Translations under genes and position numbers: made by a program
Source of the DNA: Pseudomonas mosselii
Lineage (GTDB): Bacteria; Pseudomonadota; Gammaproteobacteria; Pseudomonadales; Pseudomonadaceae
Reading direction: 5' to 3'
Length of the DNA stretch: 64,000 nt
NCBI RefSeq assembly: GCF_003205295.1
Contig: NZ_QJRP01000008.1
Location: 62,001 to 126,000, forward strand
Shown here: positions 1-9,483 of the stretch, piece by piece
Layout of the letters: the number at the start of each line of letters is the position of its first letter
Position numbering within the stretch: the first letter of the stretch is position 1
Notes under the pieces: model-generated
Databases searched by the model: none
What the model saw: the letters and a program-made list of their open reading frames with translations, nothing else
Told to the model about the DNA's origin: nothing

Positions 1-253
1 CGCCCTGCTCGACATCGCTGGGCGAGGCATCACCGAGGGTCTGGTCGATCAGGCGGATGGCCTGGCGACACTCGGCGGCGATGGTGTGTTTACCGGTCTT
101 GAGCTTGTCGAGTTCCTCCAGCACCGTCATCGGTATGGCGACGTGGTGCTCCTCGAAGTTGAGCAGGGCGTTGGGGTCGTGAATCAGGACGTTGGTATCG
201 AGCACATACAGGATTGGCTGGTTGGAGGAAGGGGTGCGTCCTTGGTCATCCAT
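1..253 (-). CDS. PhoH-family protein with N-terminal PIN domain (5' part only)
   Basis: Only the first 84 codons are inside the window; the gene continues past base 1. The start is the ATG at 251-253. The visible peptide opens with a PIN-domain signature (YVLDTNVLIHDP, then MTVLEELDKLK), with the conserved acidic residues of a PIN nuclease fold. In Pseudomonas this fold is typically fused to a C-terminal PhoH ATPase, and such proteins are linked to RNA cleavage or unwinding. The PhoH part is not visible, so a stand-alone PIN protein cannot be excluded. Confidence 0.75.
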   Translation of the reverse strand, partial: MDDQGRTPSSNQPILYVLDTNVLIHDPNALLNFEEHHVAIPMTVLEELDKLKTGKHTIAAECRQAIRLIDQTLGDASPSDVEQG

Positions 254-547
254 ACTCGTTCACCTTATGTGAAAGCCACACGGCGCGAACGGCTGCGCCG
301 CAGAGTGACTGCCGTTCTTCCCGTATCCGCGTCGTTACGGGCGGGAAGCTCACCTGGCAAAAGGGGCGTGGATGACGCCACCTGTGCTGCAGGGTTCGGC
401 TGTCTGGTTCCTTGATACCGCAAAAACCATGACCGAAAAAAGTCTTTTTACGCTCAGGTGAAGTTTATTTTTCGGATTGACGAACAGGGCTTGGCGTGGG
501 GCCTGAGCGGGACTACAGTCAGAGGTCAGGTAGCGCATCAAGCCCTT
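254..547. other. Intergenic region between the PhoH/PIN gene and the ABC transporter
   Basis: No convincing gene. It must hold the promoter of the PIN/PhoH gene. An imperfect hairpin lies around 305-352 (GTGA ... CTTCCCGTA ... TACGGGcGGGAAG ... TCAC) and could form in its 5' leader. Short A/T runs near 437-475 are not a clear terminator. Reading frames here have no family resemblance. Confidence 0.5.
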
Positions 548-1315
548 TCAGGCGCGTACGAAACGCTGGCGCAGCACATCGCTCAGGGCGTCCACCAGCA
601 GCACCAGCAACAGCATGGCAATGATCACCGTGCTGGCCTGTGCCTCCTGGAACAGGCTCAGGGTCGCGTAGAGCATCTGCCCCAGACCGCCCGCCCCCAC
701 GAACCCCAGCACGCTGGCCATGCGGATGTTGTTCTCCCAGCGATACAGGCTGTACGCCAGCAGTTGCGGCCACAGGTTGGGCAGCGTGCCGAAACAGAAC
801 GCCGCCACCTGGCTGCCCCCTTGCAGGCGGATCGCCGCCGCAGGCTCAGGCGGTGCATTCTCCAGCGCCTCGGCGAACAGCCGCCCCAGTACCCCGGCAG
901 TGTGCAGCGCCAGCGCCAGGGTACCGGCATTCGGCCCGAGGCCTGCGGCCAGCACAGTGAGCGCCGCCCAGACCAGTTCCGGGATCGCCCGCAACGCATT
1001 GAGCAGCAGGCGCGCCCCGCCCTGCAACGGCCAGCCGAAACGCCCGGCGGCCGGCAGCGCCAGCAACAGGCCGAGCAGCATCGCCAGCAGCGTCCCCATC
1101 CCGGACATGGCCAGCGTTTCCAGGGCGCCCTGCCCCACCGCCCGCAGGTGCGCCAGGGAAAGGTCCGGGTGCAGGAAGCGCGCCGCGTATTCGCCCATCT
1201 GCGCCGGTCCGCCGCTGCCGACGACCGCTGCCAGATCCAGCTCCAGGTAGGCGAACGACGCCAGCACCGCCGCCAGGACCGCGACGATCACCAGCCCATT
1301 GATCACCCGCCTCAT
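548..1315 (-). CDS. PhnE-like ABC transporter permease (second permease of the selenium-linked transporter)
   Basis: A 255-aa inner-membrane permease. It has several hydrophobic segments and the cytoplasmic coupling loop [11 protein letters not shown] near the C-terminus, typical of PhnE-type permeases. The start is the ATG at 1313-1315, which overlaps the stop of the upstream permease by 4 bp (ATGA); any longer reading frame would run back through that gene. It is the last gene of a four-gene minus-strand operon (binding protein, ATPase, permease, permease). Substrate is inferred from the neighbouring selD-mnmH: probably a selenium oxyanion, although phosphonate or phosphite importers share the fold. 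Confidence 0.8.
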   Translation of the reverse strand: MRRVINGLVIVAVLAAVLASFAYLELDLAAVVGSGGPAQMGEYAARFLHPDLSLAHLRAVGQGALETLAMSGMGTLLAMLLGLLLALPAAGRFGWPLQGGARLLLNALRAIPELVWAALTVLAAGLGPNAGTLALALHTAGVLGRLFAEALENAPPEPAAAIRLQGGSQVAAFCFGTLPNLWPQLLAYSLYRWENNIRMASVLGFVGAGGLGQMLYATLSLFQEAQASTVIIAMLLLVLLVDALSDVLRQRFVRA

Positions 1316-2139
1316 GCGAGCCTCCCGCGCAGGAAGCGGCTGAGCAGGTCGGCCAGCACCACCAGCAACAGGAAGGTCAGCAGCATGCTCGCCACCTCGG
1401 CGCCGGCGAACATGCGCATCGACAGGTCGATCTGCTGGCCCAGGCCACCGGCGCCGACGAAGCCCATCACCACCGAGGCGCGCACCGCGCATTCCCAGCG
1501 GTACACGGTATAGGACACCACCTCGCTCGCGGCCTCGGGCAGGGTGCCGTAGAAAAACGCCGACAGGCGGCTACTGCCGGCCTGGAGCAAGGCATGGGCC
1601 GGACGCTGGTCCACCGACTCGAAGATCTCCGCGTAGACCTTGCCGAGCATGCCGCTGTAGGTAATGGCGATGGCCAGCACCCCGGCGGTCGGGCCCAGGC
1701 CCACGGCACGGACGAACAGCAGTGCCCAGACAATCTCGGGCACGCTGCGCAGGAAGATCAGTACGCCGCGCACCGGCAGGCGCGCAGCGCGTGACCATGG
1801 TCCCAGACGTCCACCATTGGAAGCGGCCCGCAGCGACAGCGCCCGGCTGGCCAACAGGCTGGCAGGCACCGCCAGCAGCAGCGCCAGGGTCATGCCCGCC
1901 GTGGCCACGGCCAGGGTCTGCACGGTGGCGGTGAACAGCAGGTCGAGAAACCCGAAGTCGTGAGCCGGGGGCCAGAACGCGCTGACGAAACCGGCCATCT
2001 GTTGACGGTTCTCGGCCTGCAACAGCACGCCGGGATCCAACTCGCTCAAACGCAGGCCCGGCCACAGCAGCGCCAGGCAAAGCAGGGTCAGCAGCAAGCG
2101 AGGGATGGCAGCGGGATCGCGGTGGTCAGTGCTCAGCAT
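1312..2139 (-). CDS. PhnE-like ABC transporter permease (first permease)
   Basis: A 275-aa inner-membrane permease, paralogous to the gene downstream. Both have the pattern F-x-x-GTLP, then YRWE, then [10 protein letters not shown]. The start at 2139 (MLSTDHRD) overlaps the end of the ATPase gene by 7 bp, so translation is probably coupled. The residues further upstream in the same open frame are antisense-like low-complexity sequence and are not part of the protein. The two permeases probably form a heterodimer with the GTG-started ATPase. Confidence 0.8.
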   Translation of the reverse strand: MLSTDHRDPAAIPRLLLTLLCLALLWPGLRLSELDPGVLLQAENRQQMAGFVSAFWPPAHDFGFLDLLFTATVQTLAVATAGMTLALLLAVPASLLASRALSLRAASNGGRLGPWSRAARLPVRGVLIFLRSVPEIVWALLFVRAVGLGPTAGVLAIAITYSGMLGKVYAEIFESVDQRPAHALLQAGSSRLSAFFYGTLPEAASEVVSYTVYRWECAVRASVVMGFVGAGGLGQQIDLSMRMFAGAEVASMLLTFLLLVVLADLLSRFLRGRLA

Positions 2140-2927
2140 CGCGGAATCTGCACCTGCAGGCTCGCCGTCGCGGCGACAGGCGACGTCAGTTGCTCGTTGG
2201 CGTACAAGGCATCGAGCATCGCTTCGCTGACCGCTTCTGCCGGGCAATCGAACACCACCTGCCCGGCACGAATGCCGACAATGCGTGGGAAATGCGCCAA
2301 GGCGAGCTCCACCGCGTGCAGGCTGGCGACCAGGGTCACGCCATGGGCCTGGGCATGACGGTTGAGCAGTGCCAGGCTGTGGTCGGCCAGCACCGGGTCC
2401 ATGGCCGAGACCGGCTCGTCGGTCAGCAGCACTTCGGGTCGCTGGTACAAGGCGCGGGCGATGCCGACCCGCTGCAACTGGCCACCGGACAACTGCCCGC
2501 ACTGGGCGAACAGCTTGTCGGCCATGCCCAGCTCGGCGAGTGCCGCGCGAGCACCGGGTACATCGCCGGGGTGGATCAGGTTGAGCAGCCCGCGCAGCGT
2601 GCCCCACTCCCCCAGGCGCCCCGCCAGCACGGCGGTGACCACCCGCTGGCGCGGCGGCAGGGGCGGCGCTTGGTGCACCAGGCCGACCCGTGCGCGCAAG
2701 CGCTGGCGGGCCCGGGCAGACAATGCCCAAGGCTGCTCGCCCAACAACTCCAGCCGCCCGCCACTGGGCGGCACGGCGGTGCCCATCAGGTGCAGCAGGC
2801 TGGACTTGCCGGCCCCGGACGGACCGATGATCGCCACCCGCTCGCCCTGGCCGATCTGCAGGTCCACCGCGCCCAAGGCCTGGACCTGGCCGTGGCGCAC
2901 GCCGGCGCCCTGAACACGGATACTCAC
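2133..2927 (-). CDS. PhnC-like ABC transporter ATP-binding protein
   Basis: A 264-aa cytoplasmic ATPase. Walker A is GPSGAGKS at residues 35-42, the signature is LSGGQLQR, and Walker B is VLLTDEP followed by the D-loop. The start is a GTG at 2925-2927, overlapping the TGA of the binding-protein gene by 2 bp; there is little Shine-Dalgarno sequence, so it probably relies on translational coupling. Length and motifs fit the PhnC/phosphonate-type subfamily. It would energise the two downstream permeases. Confidence 0.85.
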   Translation of the reverse strand: MSIRVQGAGVRHGQVQALGAVDLQIGQGERVAIIGPSGAGKSSLLHLMGTAVPPSGGRLELLGEQPWALSARARQRLRARVGLVHQAPPLPPRQRVVTAVLAGRLGEWGTLRGLLNLIHPGDVPGARAALAELGMADKLFAQCGQLSGGQLQRVGIARALYQRPEVLLTDEPVSAMDPVLADHSLALLNRHAQAHGVTLVASLHAVELALAHFPRIVGIRAGQVVFDCPAEAVSEAMLDALYANEQLTSPVAATASLQVQIPRC

Positions 2928-3778
2928 TTGAGCAGGCCGGCCTCACGCGCGGCTTGCTCGGTGCCCGCGTAGTTCTCGGGCTTGGTCTCGATGAAGCGGC
3001 TGGCGGCCTGCAGGTCGAGGATCGCCTTGTCCGCAGGCTTGGCTGGGTCCAGGGCGAGGAAGGCCTGCTTGATCTTTTCTTTCAGTGCCGGGTCCATGTT
3101 GCCGCGCACGGTCCAGTTGTAGTCGAAGTACTCCGGCGTGGTGGCGAACACCTTGACCTTGCTGGTGTCGACCTTGCCGGCCGCGACCAGCTTGTCCCAG
3201 ACGCTGGCGTTGAGCACGCCGGCATCCGCCTTGCCGGCCTGGACCCAGGCGGCGGTGGCATCGTGGGCGCCGGAATAGGCGACGCGGCTGAAGTACTCCT
3301 CGGGCTTGATGTTGTCGTTCTTGAGCATGAAGTAACGCGGCATCAGGCTGCCCGAGGTGGACGAAATCGAACCGAAGGCGAAGGTCTTGCCCTTCAGATC
3401 CTTGAGGCTCTTCACATCCGGGTTGGCGGTGATGAACTTGCTGGTGAACTTGGCATCCTGCTCACGCTGCACCAGCGGCGTGGCCTTGGGGTCCTTCAGG
3501 TGCACCTGGACGAAGGTGAAGCCCCCCAGCCAGGCCAGGTCCAGGCGATCGCTGGCCAGCGACTCGACCACCGCCGGGTAGTCGGCCACCGGCACGAACT
3601 GCACCTTCATGCCCAGCTGCTGCTCGAGGTATTCGCCCAGCGGCTTGAACTTGCGCAGCAGTTCGGTCGGCGCCTCGTCGGGGATGGCGCTGACGCGCAG
3701 CACATCGGCGGCCTGGGCGACCACGGCGCAGCAGGACAGCGCGAGGCCGGCAAACAGTGCCAGGGGGCGTTTGAGCAT
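2924..3778 (-). CDS. PhnD-family periplasmic binding protein, putative selenium oxyanion (selenate) transporter
   Basis: A 284-aa periplasmic binding protein starting with a classic signal peptide ([16 protein letters not shown] ... AQA). The mature part carries PhnD-type features: [19 protein letters not shown] near the N-terminus, [12 protein letters not shown], and the conserved [14 protein letters not shown] binding-loop region. The start was set at the ATG at 3776-3778, just before the signal peptide. A clade of PhnD-like proteins encoded next to selD is commonly annotated as putative selenate-binding. The divergent selD-mnmH pair 160 bp away supports that reading, but the ligand is inferred from context only. 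Confidence 0.75.
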   Translation of the reverse strand: MLKRPLALFAGLALSCCAVVAQAADVLRVSAIPDEAPTELLRKFKPLGEYLEQQLGMKVQFVPVADYPAVVESLASDRLDLAWLGGFTFVQVHLKDPKATPLVQREQDAKFTSKFITANPDVKSLKDLKGKTFAFGSISSTSGSLMPRYFMLKNDNIKPEEYFSRVAYSGAHDATAAWVQAGKADAGVLNASVWDKLVAAGKVDTSKVKVFATTPEYFDYNWTVRGNMDPALKEKIKQAFLALDPAKPADKAILDLQAASRFIETKPENYAGTEQAAREAGLLK

Positions 3779-3832
3779 GGGGGTTCTCCGGTTCGATAGC
3801 GGGGCATGAGTCGGTGTCGCATCGCGGGTCTG

Positions 3833-3857
3833 CGTGGGAGCGGGCTTGCCCCGCGAT
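3833..3857. repeat. Single REP element in the divergent promoter region of the selenium locus
   Basis: A lone copy of the GTGGGAGCGGGCTTGCCCCGCGAT REP core. A shorter related fragment (ATCGCGGGTCTG) lies just upstream at about 3820. It is unusual in sitting between divergent promoters (binding protein and selD) rather than after genes. Confidence 0.7.
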
Positions 3858-3941
3858 GCTGATAAACGAGGGAAGTATAAGAGCCGCAGGCACAAAGGCC
3901 AGCTTTGCTACAATCGCGCATCACGAAAAGTCGAGGTGCAC

Positions 3942-4976
3942 ATGAGCGAGCCGATTCGTCTGACACAGTACAGCCACGGCGCTGGCTGTGGCTGCAAGAT
4001 TTCTCCCAAGGTCCTGGATGTGATCCTCGCCGAGAGCGGCACCCAGGCCCTCGACCCGAAACTCTGGGTCGGCAACGCCTCGCGCGACGACGCCGCGGTC
4101 TATGCCCTGGATGACGAGCGTGGGGTGGTCTCGACCACTGACTTCTTCATGCCCATCGTCGACGACCCGTACGACTTCGGCCGCATCGCCGCCACCAACG
4201 CCATCAGCGACATCTACGCCATGGGCGGCGACCCGCTGATGGCCATCGCCATCCTCGGCTGGCCGATCAACGTGCTGCCACCGGAGGTCGCCCGCGAGGT
4301 GATCCGCGGCGGCCGCGCCGTGTGCGCCGAAGCGGGCATCCCGCTGGCCGGCGGCCACTCCATCGACGCCCCCGAGCCGATCTTCGGCCTGGCCGTGACC
4401 GGCGTGGTGAGCAAGCGCCACCTCAAGCGCAACGACACCGCCAGCGTCGGCTGCCGCCTGTACCTGACCAAGCCGCTGGGCATCGGCATCCTCACCACCG
4501 CCGAGAAGAAGGCCAAGCTGCGCGAACAGGACCAAGGCCTGGCCCGCGACTGGATGTGCACCCTCAATACCCCGGGCAGCCGCTTCGGCAAGCTCGACGG
4601 CGTGCAGGCGATGACCGACGTCACCGGTTTCGGCTTGCTCGGCCACCTGGTCGAAGTCGCCGAAGGCAGCGGCCTCACCGCCCGCCTGCAATTCGCTGCC
4701 GTGCCACGCCTGCCCAGCGTCGAACACTACCTGGCCGAGGGCTGCATCCCCGGCGGCACCCTGCGTAACTTCGACAGCTACGGGCACAAGATCGGCGCGC
4801 TGAGCGACGAGCAGAAGCACCTGCTGTGCGACCCACAGACCAGCGGCGGCCTGCTGGTGGCGGTCACCCCGCAAGGCGAGGCTGAGTTCCTCGCCGTGGC
4901 GCGGGAGCTCGGGCTCGAACTGGCGCCGATCGGCGAGCTGGTCGAGCGACAGAGCCACGCAGTCGAGGTGATCTGA
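3942..4976 (+). CDS. selD: Selenophosphate synthase SelD (selenide, water dikinase)
   Basis: A 344-aa cytoplasmic enzyme making selenophosphate from selenide and ATP, the selenium donor for selenocysteine and 2-selenouridine. The N-terminus closely resembles E. coli SelD, with the catalytic segment [11 protein letters not shown]; the active Cys is residue 16 and the essential Lys residue 19, so this is the Cys, not the Sec, form. The start is the ATG at 3942, because the frame upstream is REP sequence. Its TGA overlaps the ATG of mnmH by one base, showing an operon. Confidence 0.97.
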   Translation: MSEPIRLTQYSHGAGCGCKISPKVLDVILAESGTQALDPKLWVGNASRDDAAVYALDDERGVVSTTDFFMPIVDDPYDFGRIAATNAISDIYAMGGDPLMAIAILGWPINVLPPEVAREVIRGGRAVCAEAGIPLAGGHSIDAPEPIFGLAVTGVVSKRHLKRNDTASVGCRLYLTKPLGIGILTTAEKKAKLREQDQGLARDWMCTLNTPGSRFGKLDGVQAMTDVTGFGLLGHLVEVAEGSGLTARLQFAAVPRLPSVEHYLAEGCIPGGTLRNFDSYGHKIGALSDEQKHLLCDPQTSGGLLVAVTPQGEAEFLAVARELGLELAPIGELVERQSHAVEVI

Positions 4977-6088
4977 TGCGCCCCGACTGCACCGAGCTGA
5001 AACAGCTGTTCCTCGACGACGTGCCGATGATGGACATGCGCGCGCCGATCGAATTCACCAAGGGCGCCTTCCCCGGCGCGGTCAACCTGCCGCTGATGAA
5101 CGACCAGGAGCGACAGAAGGTCGGCACCTGCTACAAGCAGCAGGGCCAGGCCGCCGCCATCGCCCTGGGCCACCAGTTGGTCAACGGCGCGCTCAAGCAG
5201 CAGCGCCTGGAGGCCTGGGCCGCGTTCACCCAGGCCCATCCCGACGGCTACCTCTACTGCTTCCGTGGCGGCCTGCGCTCGCAGATCGTCCAGGGCTGGC
5301 TCAAGGACGCCGGCATCCAGTATCCGAAGGTGGTGGGCGGCTACAAGGCCATGCGCACCCTGCTGATGGATACCACGCTGCAGGCGCTGCAGCAGTGCGA
5401 GTTCGTCCTGGTGGGCGGACTGACCGGCACCGGCAAGACCGATGTGCTGCACCAGCTGGACAACGTGCTCGACCTCGAAGGCCACGCCAATCACCGCGGC
5501 TCCAGCTTCGGCAAGCGCGCCACGGCGCAGCCGGCGCAGATCGATTTCGAGAATGCGCTGGCCATCGACATCCTCAAGAAACGCGAGCGTGGCATCGGCC
5601 AGTTCGTGCTCGAGGACGAAGGCCGCGTGGTCGGCAGCTGCGCGGTGCCGCTGGAGCTGTACCAGGGCATGCAGCGCTATCCGCTGGTGTGGCTGGAAGA
5701 CAGCTTCGCGCATCGCGTGGAACGTATCCTGCGCGACTACGTGATCAACCTCTGCGCCGAGTACATCGCCGTGCACGGTGAAGAAACCGGCGGCCCGCTG
5801 TTCGCCGAGCGCATGCGCCAGAGCATGGCCAACATCTACAAGCGCCTGGGCGGCGAACGCTTCCAGCGGCTGTCGGCGTTGCTCGACCAGGCGCTGGAGG
5901 AGCAGTTGCGCAGTGGAGACGTGAGCCTGCACCGAGGGTGGATCGAAGGGCTGCTCAAGGAGTACTACGACCCGATGTACGCCTACCAGCGTGAGGCCAA
6001 GGCACAGCGGATCGAGTTCGCCGGAGACGGCGTGGAGGTGCGCGAGTACCTGAAGGCCCGGGCACGACGCGCGCACCGCAGCGCCTGA
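4976..6088 (+). CDS. mnmH: tRNA 2-selenouridine synthase MnmH (YbbB/SelU)
   Basis: A 370-aa enzyme that replaces the sulfur of wobble 2-thiouridine with selenium, using selenophosphate from SelD. The N-terminal rhodanese domain has the active Cys at residue 95 in [11 protein letters not shown]-loop, GGLTGTGKT, lies at 147-155 and starts the C-terminal ATPase-like domain. Length and domain order match the E. coli protein. Co-translation with selD (TGATG overlap) fits the shared pathway. Confidence 0.96.
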   Translation: MRPDCTELKQLFLDDVPMMDMRAPIEFTKGAFPGAVNLPLMNDQERQKVGTCYKQQGQAAAIALGHQLVNGALKQQRLEAWAAFTQAHPDGYLYCFRGGLRSQIVQGWLKDAGIQYPKVVGGYKAMRTLLMDTTLQALQQCEFVLVGGLTGTGKTDVLHQLDNVLDLEGHANHRGSSFGKRATAQPAQIDFENALAIDILKKRERGIGQFVLEDEGRVVGSCAVPLELYQGMQRYPLVWLEDSFAHRVERILRDYVINLCAEYIAVHGEETGGPLFAERMRQSMANIYKRLGGERFQRLSALLDQALEEQLRSGDVSLHRGWIEGLLKEYYDPMYAYQREAKAQRIEFAGDGVEVREYLKARARRAHRSA

Positions 6089-6144
6089 AGCTCGGGCAAG
6101 ACCGCTCCAATGGAACTGCAAATGACTGATTGATTTAGCAGGGA

Positions 6145-6233
6145 CCTGTGGGAGCGGCTTTAGCCGCGAACACCGGCGAAGCCGGTGCCAGGCACCGCGT
6201 TGCTTGCTTCGCGGCTAAAGCCGCTCCCACAGG
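6145..6233. repeat. REPIN: paired inverted REPs
   Basis: Two inverted arms, CCTGTGGGAGCGGCTTTAGC and its complement, enclose an inner GCCGGTG/CACCGGC hairpin. It lies between mnmH and the convergent LprI-like gene and could act as a bidirectional mRNA 3' end. Confidence 0.85.
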
Positions 6234-6290
6234 GTACGCGCTGGCTGGGTAATCATAGTTCCCTGCGCAACAGGGCAAGCAAACCCACAA

Positions 6291-6677
6291 TTACTGCCCC
6301 GGGCTGAGCACCCGCTGCAGCTCCGCCGCCCGGTCCTTGCTCATGTCCATCTCGCACATCGCGCCTTCGATGCGGTAGATGCTGCCGTTGCTCAACTTGC
6401 CGTGGAAGGCGCAGTTGCCGTCGCGGTACTTCATCCAGGTGCGCTGGACTTCGCGCAGGTCTTTCTGATGCTGGCTGTCGAGCTTGGCCATCAGTTGCTT
6501 GTAGACGCGGTTCAGCCGGTCATCCTGCAGCTGGGTCTCGGCCTGGATGCAGGCGCCCATGGCCAGGGTGCTGGAGGCCTTGTCCATGCACTGGGTGTAG
6601 GTGGGCGAATAGTCCTCGGCCTGGGCGCCGGCGGCGATCAGCAGGGCGGCGGCGCCGACCAGGCAATGCTTGAACAT
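6291..6677 (-). CDS. LprI/DUF1311-type small periplasmic protein
   Basis: A 128-aa protein with a signal peptide (MFKHCLVGAAALLIAAGAQA) followed by a lysozyme-inhibitor LprI N-terminal-like domain. The Cys pattern (YTQCMDKA, MGACIQAE, GNCAFHGK, AMCEMDM) and a W-M-KYRD motif fit that family, whose members are exported and in some species inhibit lysozyme. The gene seems to stand alone, convergent with mnmH. The family call is by motif; true lysozyme inhibition is not shown. Confidence 0.75.
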   Translation of the reverse strand: MFKHCLVGAAALLIAAGAQAEDYSPTYTQCMDKASSTLAMGACIQAETQLQDDRLNRVYKQLMAKLDSQHQKDLREVQRTWMKYRDGNCAFHGKLSNGSIYRIEGAMCEMDMSKDRAAELQRVLSPGQ

Positions 6678-6711
6678 GGGCTTTCCTTTTCGCAGATGAA
6701 TGCGGCACAGC

Positions 6712-7632
6712 CTAGCACCCTGCCGCGCCTTCGTTCACGCACAGCGCCTGGATCCGCGCCCGCAGCCAGCGGTGTCCGGCATCGCCGTCGCGCCGCGAGT
6801 GCCAGGCCTGGGCGAAGGCGAACGGCGAGATCGCCAGGGGCGGCGCGAACTGGCGCAGCGCCGGGTCCAGCCGGGCACCGGCAAGGCTGCGGCGGGCCAC
6901 GGTGAGCACCAGGTCGGTCCCGGCAATGACACTTTGGGCCACGCCCCAATGCGGCAAGGTCAGGGCGATGCGTCGGCGTGCGCCCAAGCTGGCCAGGGCC
7001 TGGTCGATCTCGTTGTCGATGCCGGGGCGTACCGCCACCAGCACATGGGGCCGCGCCAGCCACGGTTCGAGCGCAAGGCCGCCGCGGGGCGGCAGGCTGG
7101 CCCGGTCGGCCAGGCAGACGAAGGATTCCTCGAACAGCACCTGCTGGGCCATTTCCGTCGGCAGCTCCGGGAACACGCCCAGTGCCAGGTCCGCCTCGCC
7201 GTCGATCAACTGGCCGAGCATCGCCTCGCGGCTGCCCTGGGACACCACCAGGTCAATGCCCGGTGCTTCGCGCCGCAGCAGGCGCATCAGCGCTGGCAGC
7301 ACCACACGGGCGCCGTAGTCGGACATGGCCAGGCGAAAGGTGCGCCGTGCCCGCGCCGGCTCGAAGCCCGGCGTGCCGAGCAGTCCGTCGAGTTGCTGCA
7401 AGGCCTCCTGCAACGGCGCCTGCAGGGCTTCGGCGCGGGCCGTCAGTTGCAGGCGGCCATCGCGTCGCACCAGCAGCGGGTCGGCGAAGAGCTCGCGCAA
7501 CTGCGCCAGGGCATGGCTGACCGCCGGCTGGCTGCGATGCAGGCGCAAGGCCGCCCGGGAAACATGTTGCTCACTGAGCAGGGCATGCAGGGTCAGCAAC
7601 AGGTTGAGGTCGATGCGACGCAGATCATCCAT
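6712..7632 (-). CDS. LysR-family transcriptional regulator
   Basis: A 306-aa regulator. The N-terminal winged HTH is clear (DLNLLLTLHALLSEQHVSRAALRLHRSQPAVSHA in two overlapping parts), followed by a LysR substrate-binding domain with the usual QGSREAMLGQL and EADLALGVFP segments. It diverges from the YdcZ-type transporter gene 91 bp away and probably regulates it. The effector is unknown. Confidence 0.9.
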   Translation of the reverse strand: MDDLRRIDLNLLLTLHALLSEQHVSRAALRLHRSQPAVSHALAQLRELFADPLLVRRDGRLQLTARAEALQAPLQEALQQLDGLLGTPGFEPARARRTFRLAMSDYGARVVLPALMRLLRREAPGIDLVVSQGSREAMLGQLIDGEADLALGVFPELPTEMAQQVLFEESFVCLADRASLPPRGGLALEPWLARPHVLVAVRPGIDNEIDQALASLGARRRIALTLPHWGVAQSVIAGTDLVLTVARRSLAGARLDPALRQFAPPLAISPFAFAQAWHSRRDGDAGHRWLRARIQALCVNEGAAGC

Positions 7633-7667
7633 GGTACGAATACAACCTGTGCGAAGTTCGAATTTCC

Positions 7668-7685
7668 ATCATTGAAATGCATGAT
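7668..7685. promoter_or_regulatory. Candidate LysR operator between the regulator and ydcZ-like gene
   Basis: Inverted repeat ATCAT-N8-ATGAT in the 91-bp divergent gap, containing the T-N11-A type arrangement expected of LysR boxes. The arms are short, so this is only a candidate. Confidence 0.35.
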
Positions 7686-7723
7686 CGAGACTAAGGCCAG
7701 TGTTCTGATCAGGAGTAGACACC

Positions 7724-8191
7724 ATGCCCGCCAGCCTCTTCGCCGCCCTCCCCTTGCTCATCGCCCTGCTCGCCGGGGCCGCCGTGCCGTTCCAGGCCGG
7801 CAGCAACGCCGCGCTCGGGCGCCTGCTCGGCCATCCGCTGTGGGCCGCCGGGGTGTCGTTGCTGGTCAGCCTGCTGATGCTGGTGCCGGCCCTGCTGCTG
7901 ATGCGCGCGCCGCTGCCGCAGGTGCAGCAACTGGCCCATGCGCCCTGGTGGGCCTGGTTCGGCGGGGTCGCCGGAGTGCTCTACATCACCGCCGCGCTGG
8001 TGCTGACGCCGCGCCTGGGGGCAGCCGGGTTCATCGTCTGCGTGGTGGCCGGGCAGGTGCTGTCGTCGCTGCTGATCGACCAGTTTGGCTTGATGGGGTT
8101 GCCGGAGCGGCCGGTGAACCTGTTGCGGCTGGCGGGAGTGGGAATGATCGTGCTCGGGATGATCGTGGTGCAGTGGGGCACGGCGCGTTGA
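7724..8191 (+). CDS. YdcZ/DUF606-type small drug/metabolite transporter
   Basis: A 155-aa inner-membrane protein of about five hydrophobic segments, opening PLLIALLAGAAVPFQAGSNA and ending GMIVLGMIVVQW. Size, the N-terminal Q-x-GSNAALG motif and the GFIVCVVAGQVLSSLLID segment are typical of YdcZ (DUF606) proteins, half-size relatives of EamA transporters. A strong Shine-Dalgarno (AGGAG) precedes the ATG. Substrate unknown; it is divergent from a LysR regulator that probably controls it. Confidence 0.8.
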   Translation: MPASLFAALPLLIALLAGAAVPFQAGSNAALGRLLGHPLWAAGVSLLVSLLMLVPALLLMRAPLPQVQQLAHAPWWAWFGGVAGVLYITAALVLTPRLGAAGFIVCVVAGQVLSSLLIDQFGLMGLPERPVNLLRLAGVGMIVLGMIVVQWGTAR

Positions 8192-8211
8192 GCGCCTGAC
8201 ATAGCAGCCCT

Positions 8212-8236
8212 ATCGCGGGATAAGCCCGCTCCCACG
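8212..8236. repeat. Single degenerate REP
   Basis: ATCGCGGGATAAGCCCGCTC followed by CCACG: one REP arm between the ydcZ-like gene and the convergent membrane-protein gene. Confidence 0.6.
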
Positions 8237-8270
8237 CAGTCATTGCGCTGCCCTGTAGGGGCAATTGCCA

Positions 8271-8837
8271 TCACAAGGTGCGTGGCTGCTCCGGCGGCAC
8301 GATCACCTTGTGCGGCTCGAAGCGCAGCGAGGGCATCTGCGTACCGGCATACAGCGCCACGCTCAGGGCTGCGATCAGCGCCACATCGAGCCAGCCCCAG
8401 CCCGGCACATCCTCCGCCGAGCGCGCCTTCCAACACCACCACAGCTGGCCCAGGCAGAACACCAGGATCGCCAGCAGCCACAGGTAGAAGCCCGCGCCAA
8501 AGCCGGTCACATCCTGGAAGGCGTAGCTCTGGTTGTCCGGCAAGCGGGTGATGGCGAAGCTGCTGGCCGCCAGGTACAGCGCCACCAGGCCGCATACCAG
8601 CGCCAGGCGGCGGAACCGTCGATGGGCGAGGATAGCCAGCGCCAGCAGCGGGTTGGCGAACCACTGGTACAGACCGAAGGCGATGCCCCAGGGGCCGTAG
8701 AGCAGCATCTGCAACGCCGGCACATGCCGACCCGCCCCCGTCAGGGCGCCATCGAAGGCCAGGCTCAGCAGGTACAGGGCCAGGCTGGTGGTCAGGTAGA
8801 AAGCGGGCAAGTCAGGCACCTGGAGAAAACGGGACAA
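8271..8837 (-). CDS. Multi-pass membrane protein of unknown function (paralogue 1)
   Basis: A 188-aa protein with about five hydrophobic segments; I do not recognise a named family. Shared with the adjacent upstream gene are GPWGIAFGxYQWFANPLL, AHRRFRRLAL, the NxSY-N/F-TGFGAG-YLW stretch, SAxDVPGWxW and YAGTQMPSLR. The start is a TTG at 8835-8837 with an AAGG seven bases upstream; a later GTG start is possible. It lies 55 bp downstream of its paralogue and is probably co-transcribed. Confidence 0.7.
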   Translation of the reverse strand: MSRFLQVPDLPAFYLTTSLALYLLSLAFDGALTGAGRHVPALQMLLYGPWGIAFGLYQWFANPLLALAILAHRRFRRLALVCGLVALYLAASSFAITRLPDNQSYAFQDVTGFGAGFYLWLLAILVFCLGQLWWCWKARSAEDVPGWGWLDVALIAALSVALYAGTQMPSLRFEPHKVIVPPEQPRTL

Positions 8838-8892
8838 GCTGCGACCTTAACCCAGCCCTGGCGTCTTTCCAAACCCGACGGGCCGCGCTGCA

Positions 8893-9450
8893 TCAGCGTG
8901 TCGCAGCCTGCTCCGGCAACTCGTCGGCGCCGCTCGGCTGGACGCGCAGGCTCGGCATCTGCGTCCCGGCGTAGATAGTCGCCACCAGCACCGTGATCAA
9001 CACACCATCGAACCAGCGCCAGCCCGGCACATCCGCCGCCGAACGCACCTTGCGGCACCACCAGGCCTGCCCGACGCAGAACAGCAGGATCGCCAGTGTC
9101 CATAGATAGTAACCGGCGCCAAAGCCCGTCAGAGGCAGGAAGTTATAGCTGCGGTTGTCCGGCACCCGTTCGATGCCAAGGCAACTGAGCGCCAGCCCCA
9201 GCGCGATCACCCCGGCTGCAAGCGCCAACCGGCGAAAGCGTCGATGGGCGAGCAGCGCCAGCCCCAGCAGCGGGTTGGCAAACCACTGGTATTGTCCGAA
9301 GGCAATGCCCCAAGGGCCCATGAGCAGTATCTGTAAAGCAGGCATATGCCCATCGACGCCCATCAGGATGCCGTCGAAACACAGGCACAGCAGGAACAGC
9401 AGCAAGGTGAACGTCACATATAAAACAGGCAAAACACGGGCTCCATCCAT
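8893..9450 (-). CDS. Multi-pass membrane protein of unknown function (paralogue 2)
   Basis: A 185-aa protein, tandem paralogue of the gene at 8271-8837. The aligned blocks run the full length, with the C-terminal YAGTQMPSLR motif in both. Start taken at the ATG at 9448-9450; an in-frame TTG precedes it directly. It is predicted to sit in the inner membrane. Nothing in the sequence points to a substrate or partner. Confidence 0.7.
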   Translation of the reverse strand: MDGARVLPVLYVTFTLLLFLLCLCFDGILMGVDGHMPALQILLMGPWGIAFGQYQWFANPLLGLALLAHRRFRRLALAAGVIALGLALSCLGIERVPDNRSYNFLPLTGFGAGYYLWTLAILLFCVGQAWWCRKVRSAADVPGWRWFDGVLITVLVATIYAGTQMPSLRVQPSGADELPEQAATR

Positions 9451-9483
9451 CAATAAAAAACTCGTCCATGACCCCCTCGGGCA

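Noticed and set aside
1312..2946. A 544-codon fusion frame in the ABC transporter
   Set aside because: The first half is an out-of-frame reading of the ATPase gene; the permease starts at 2139.
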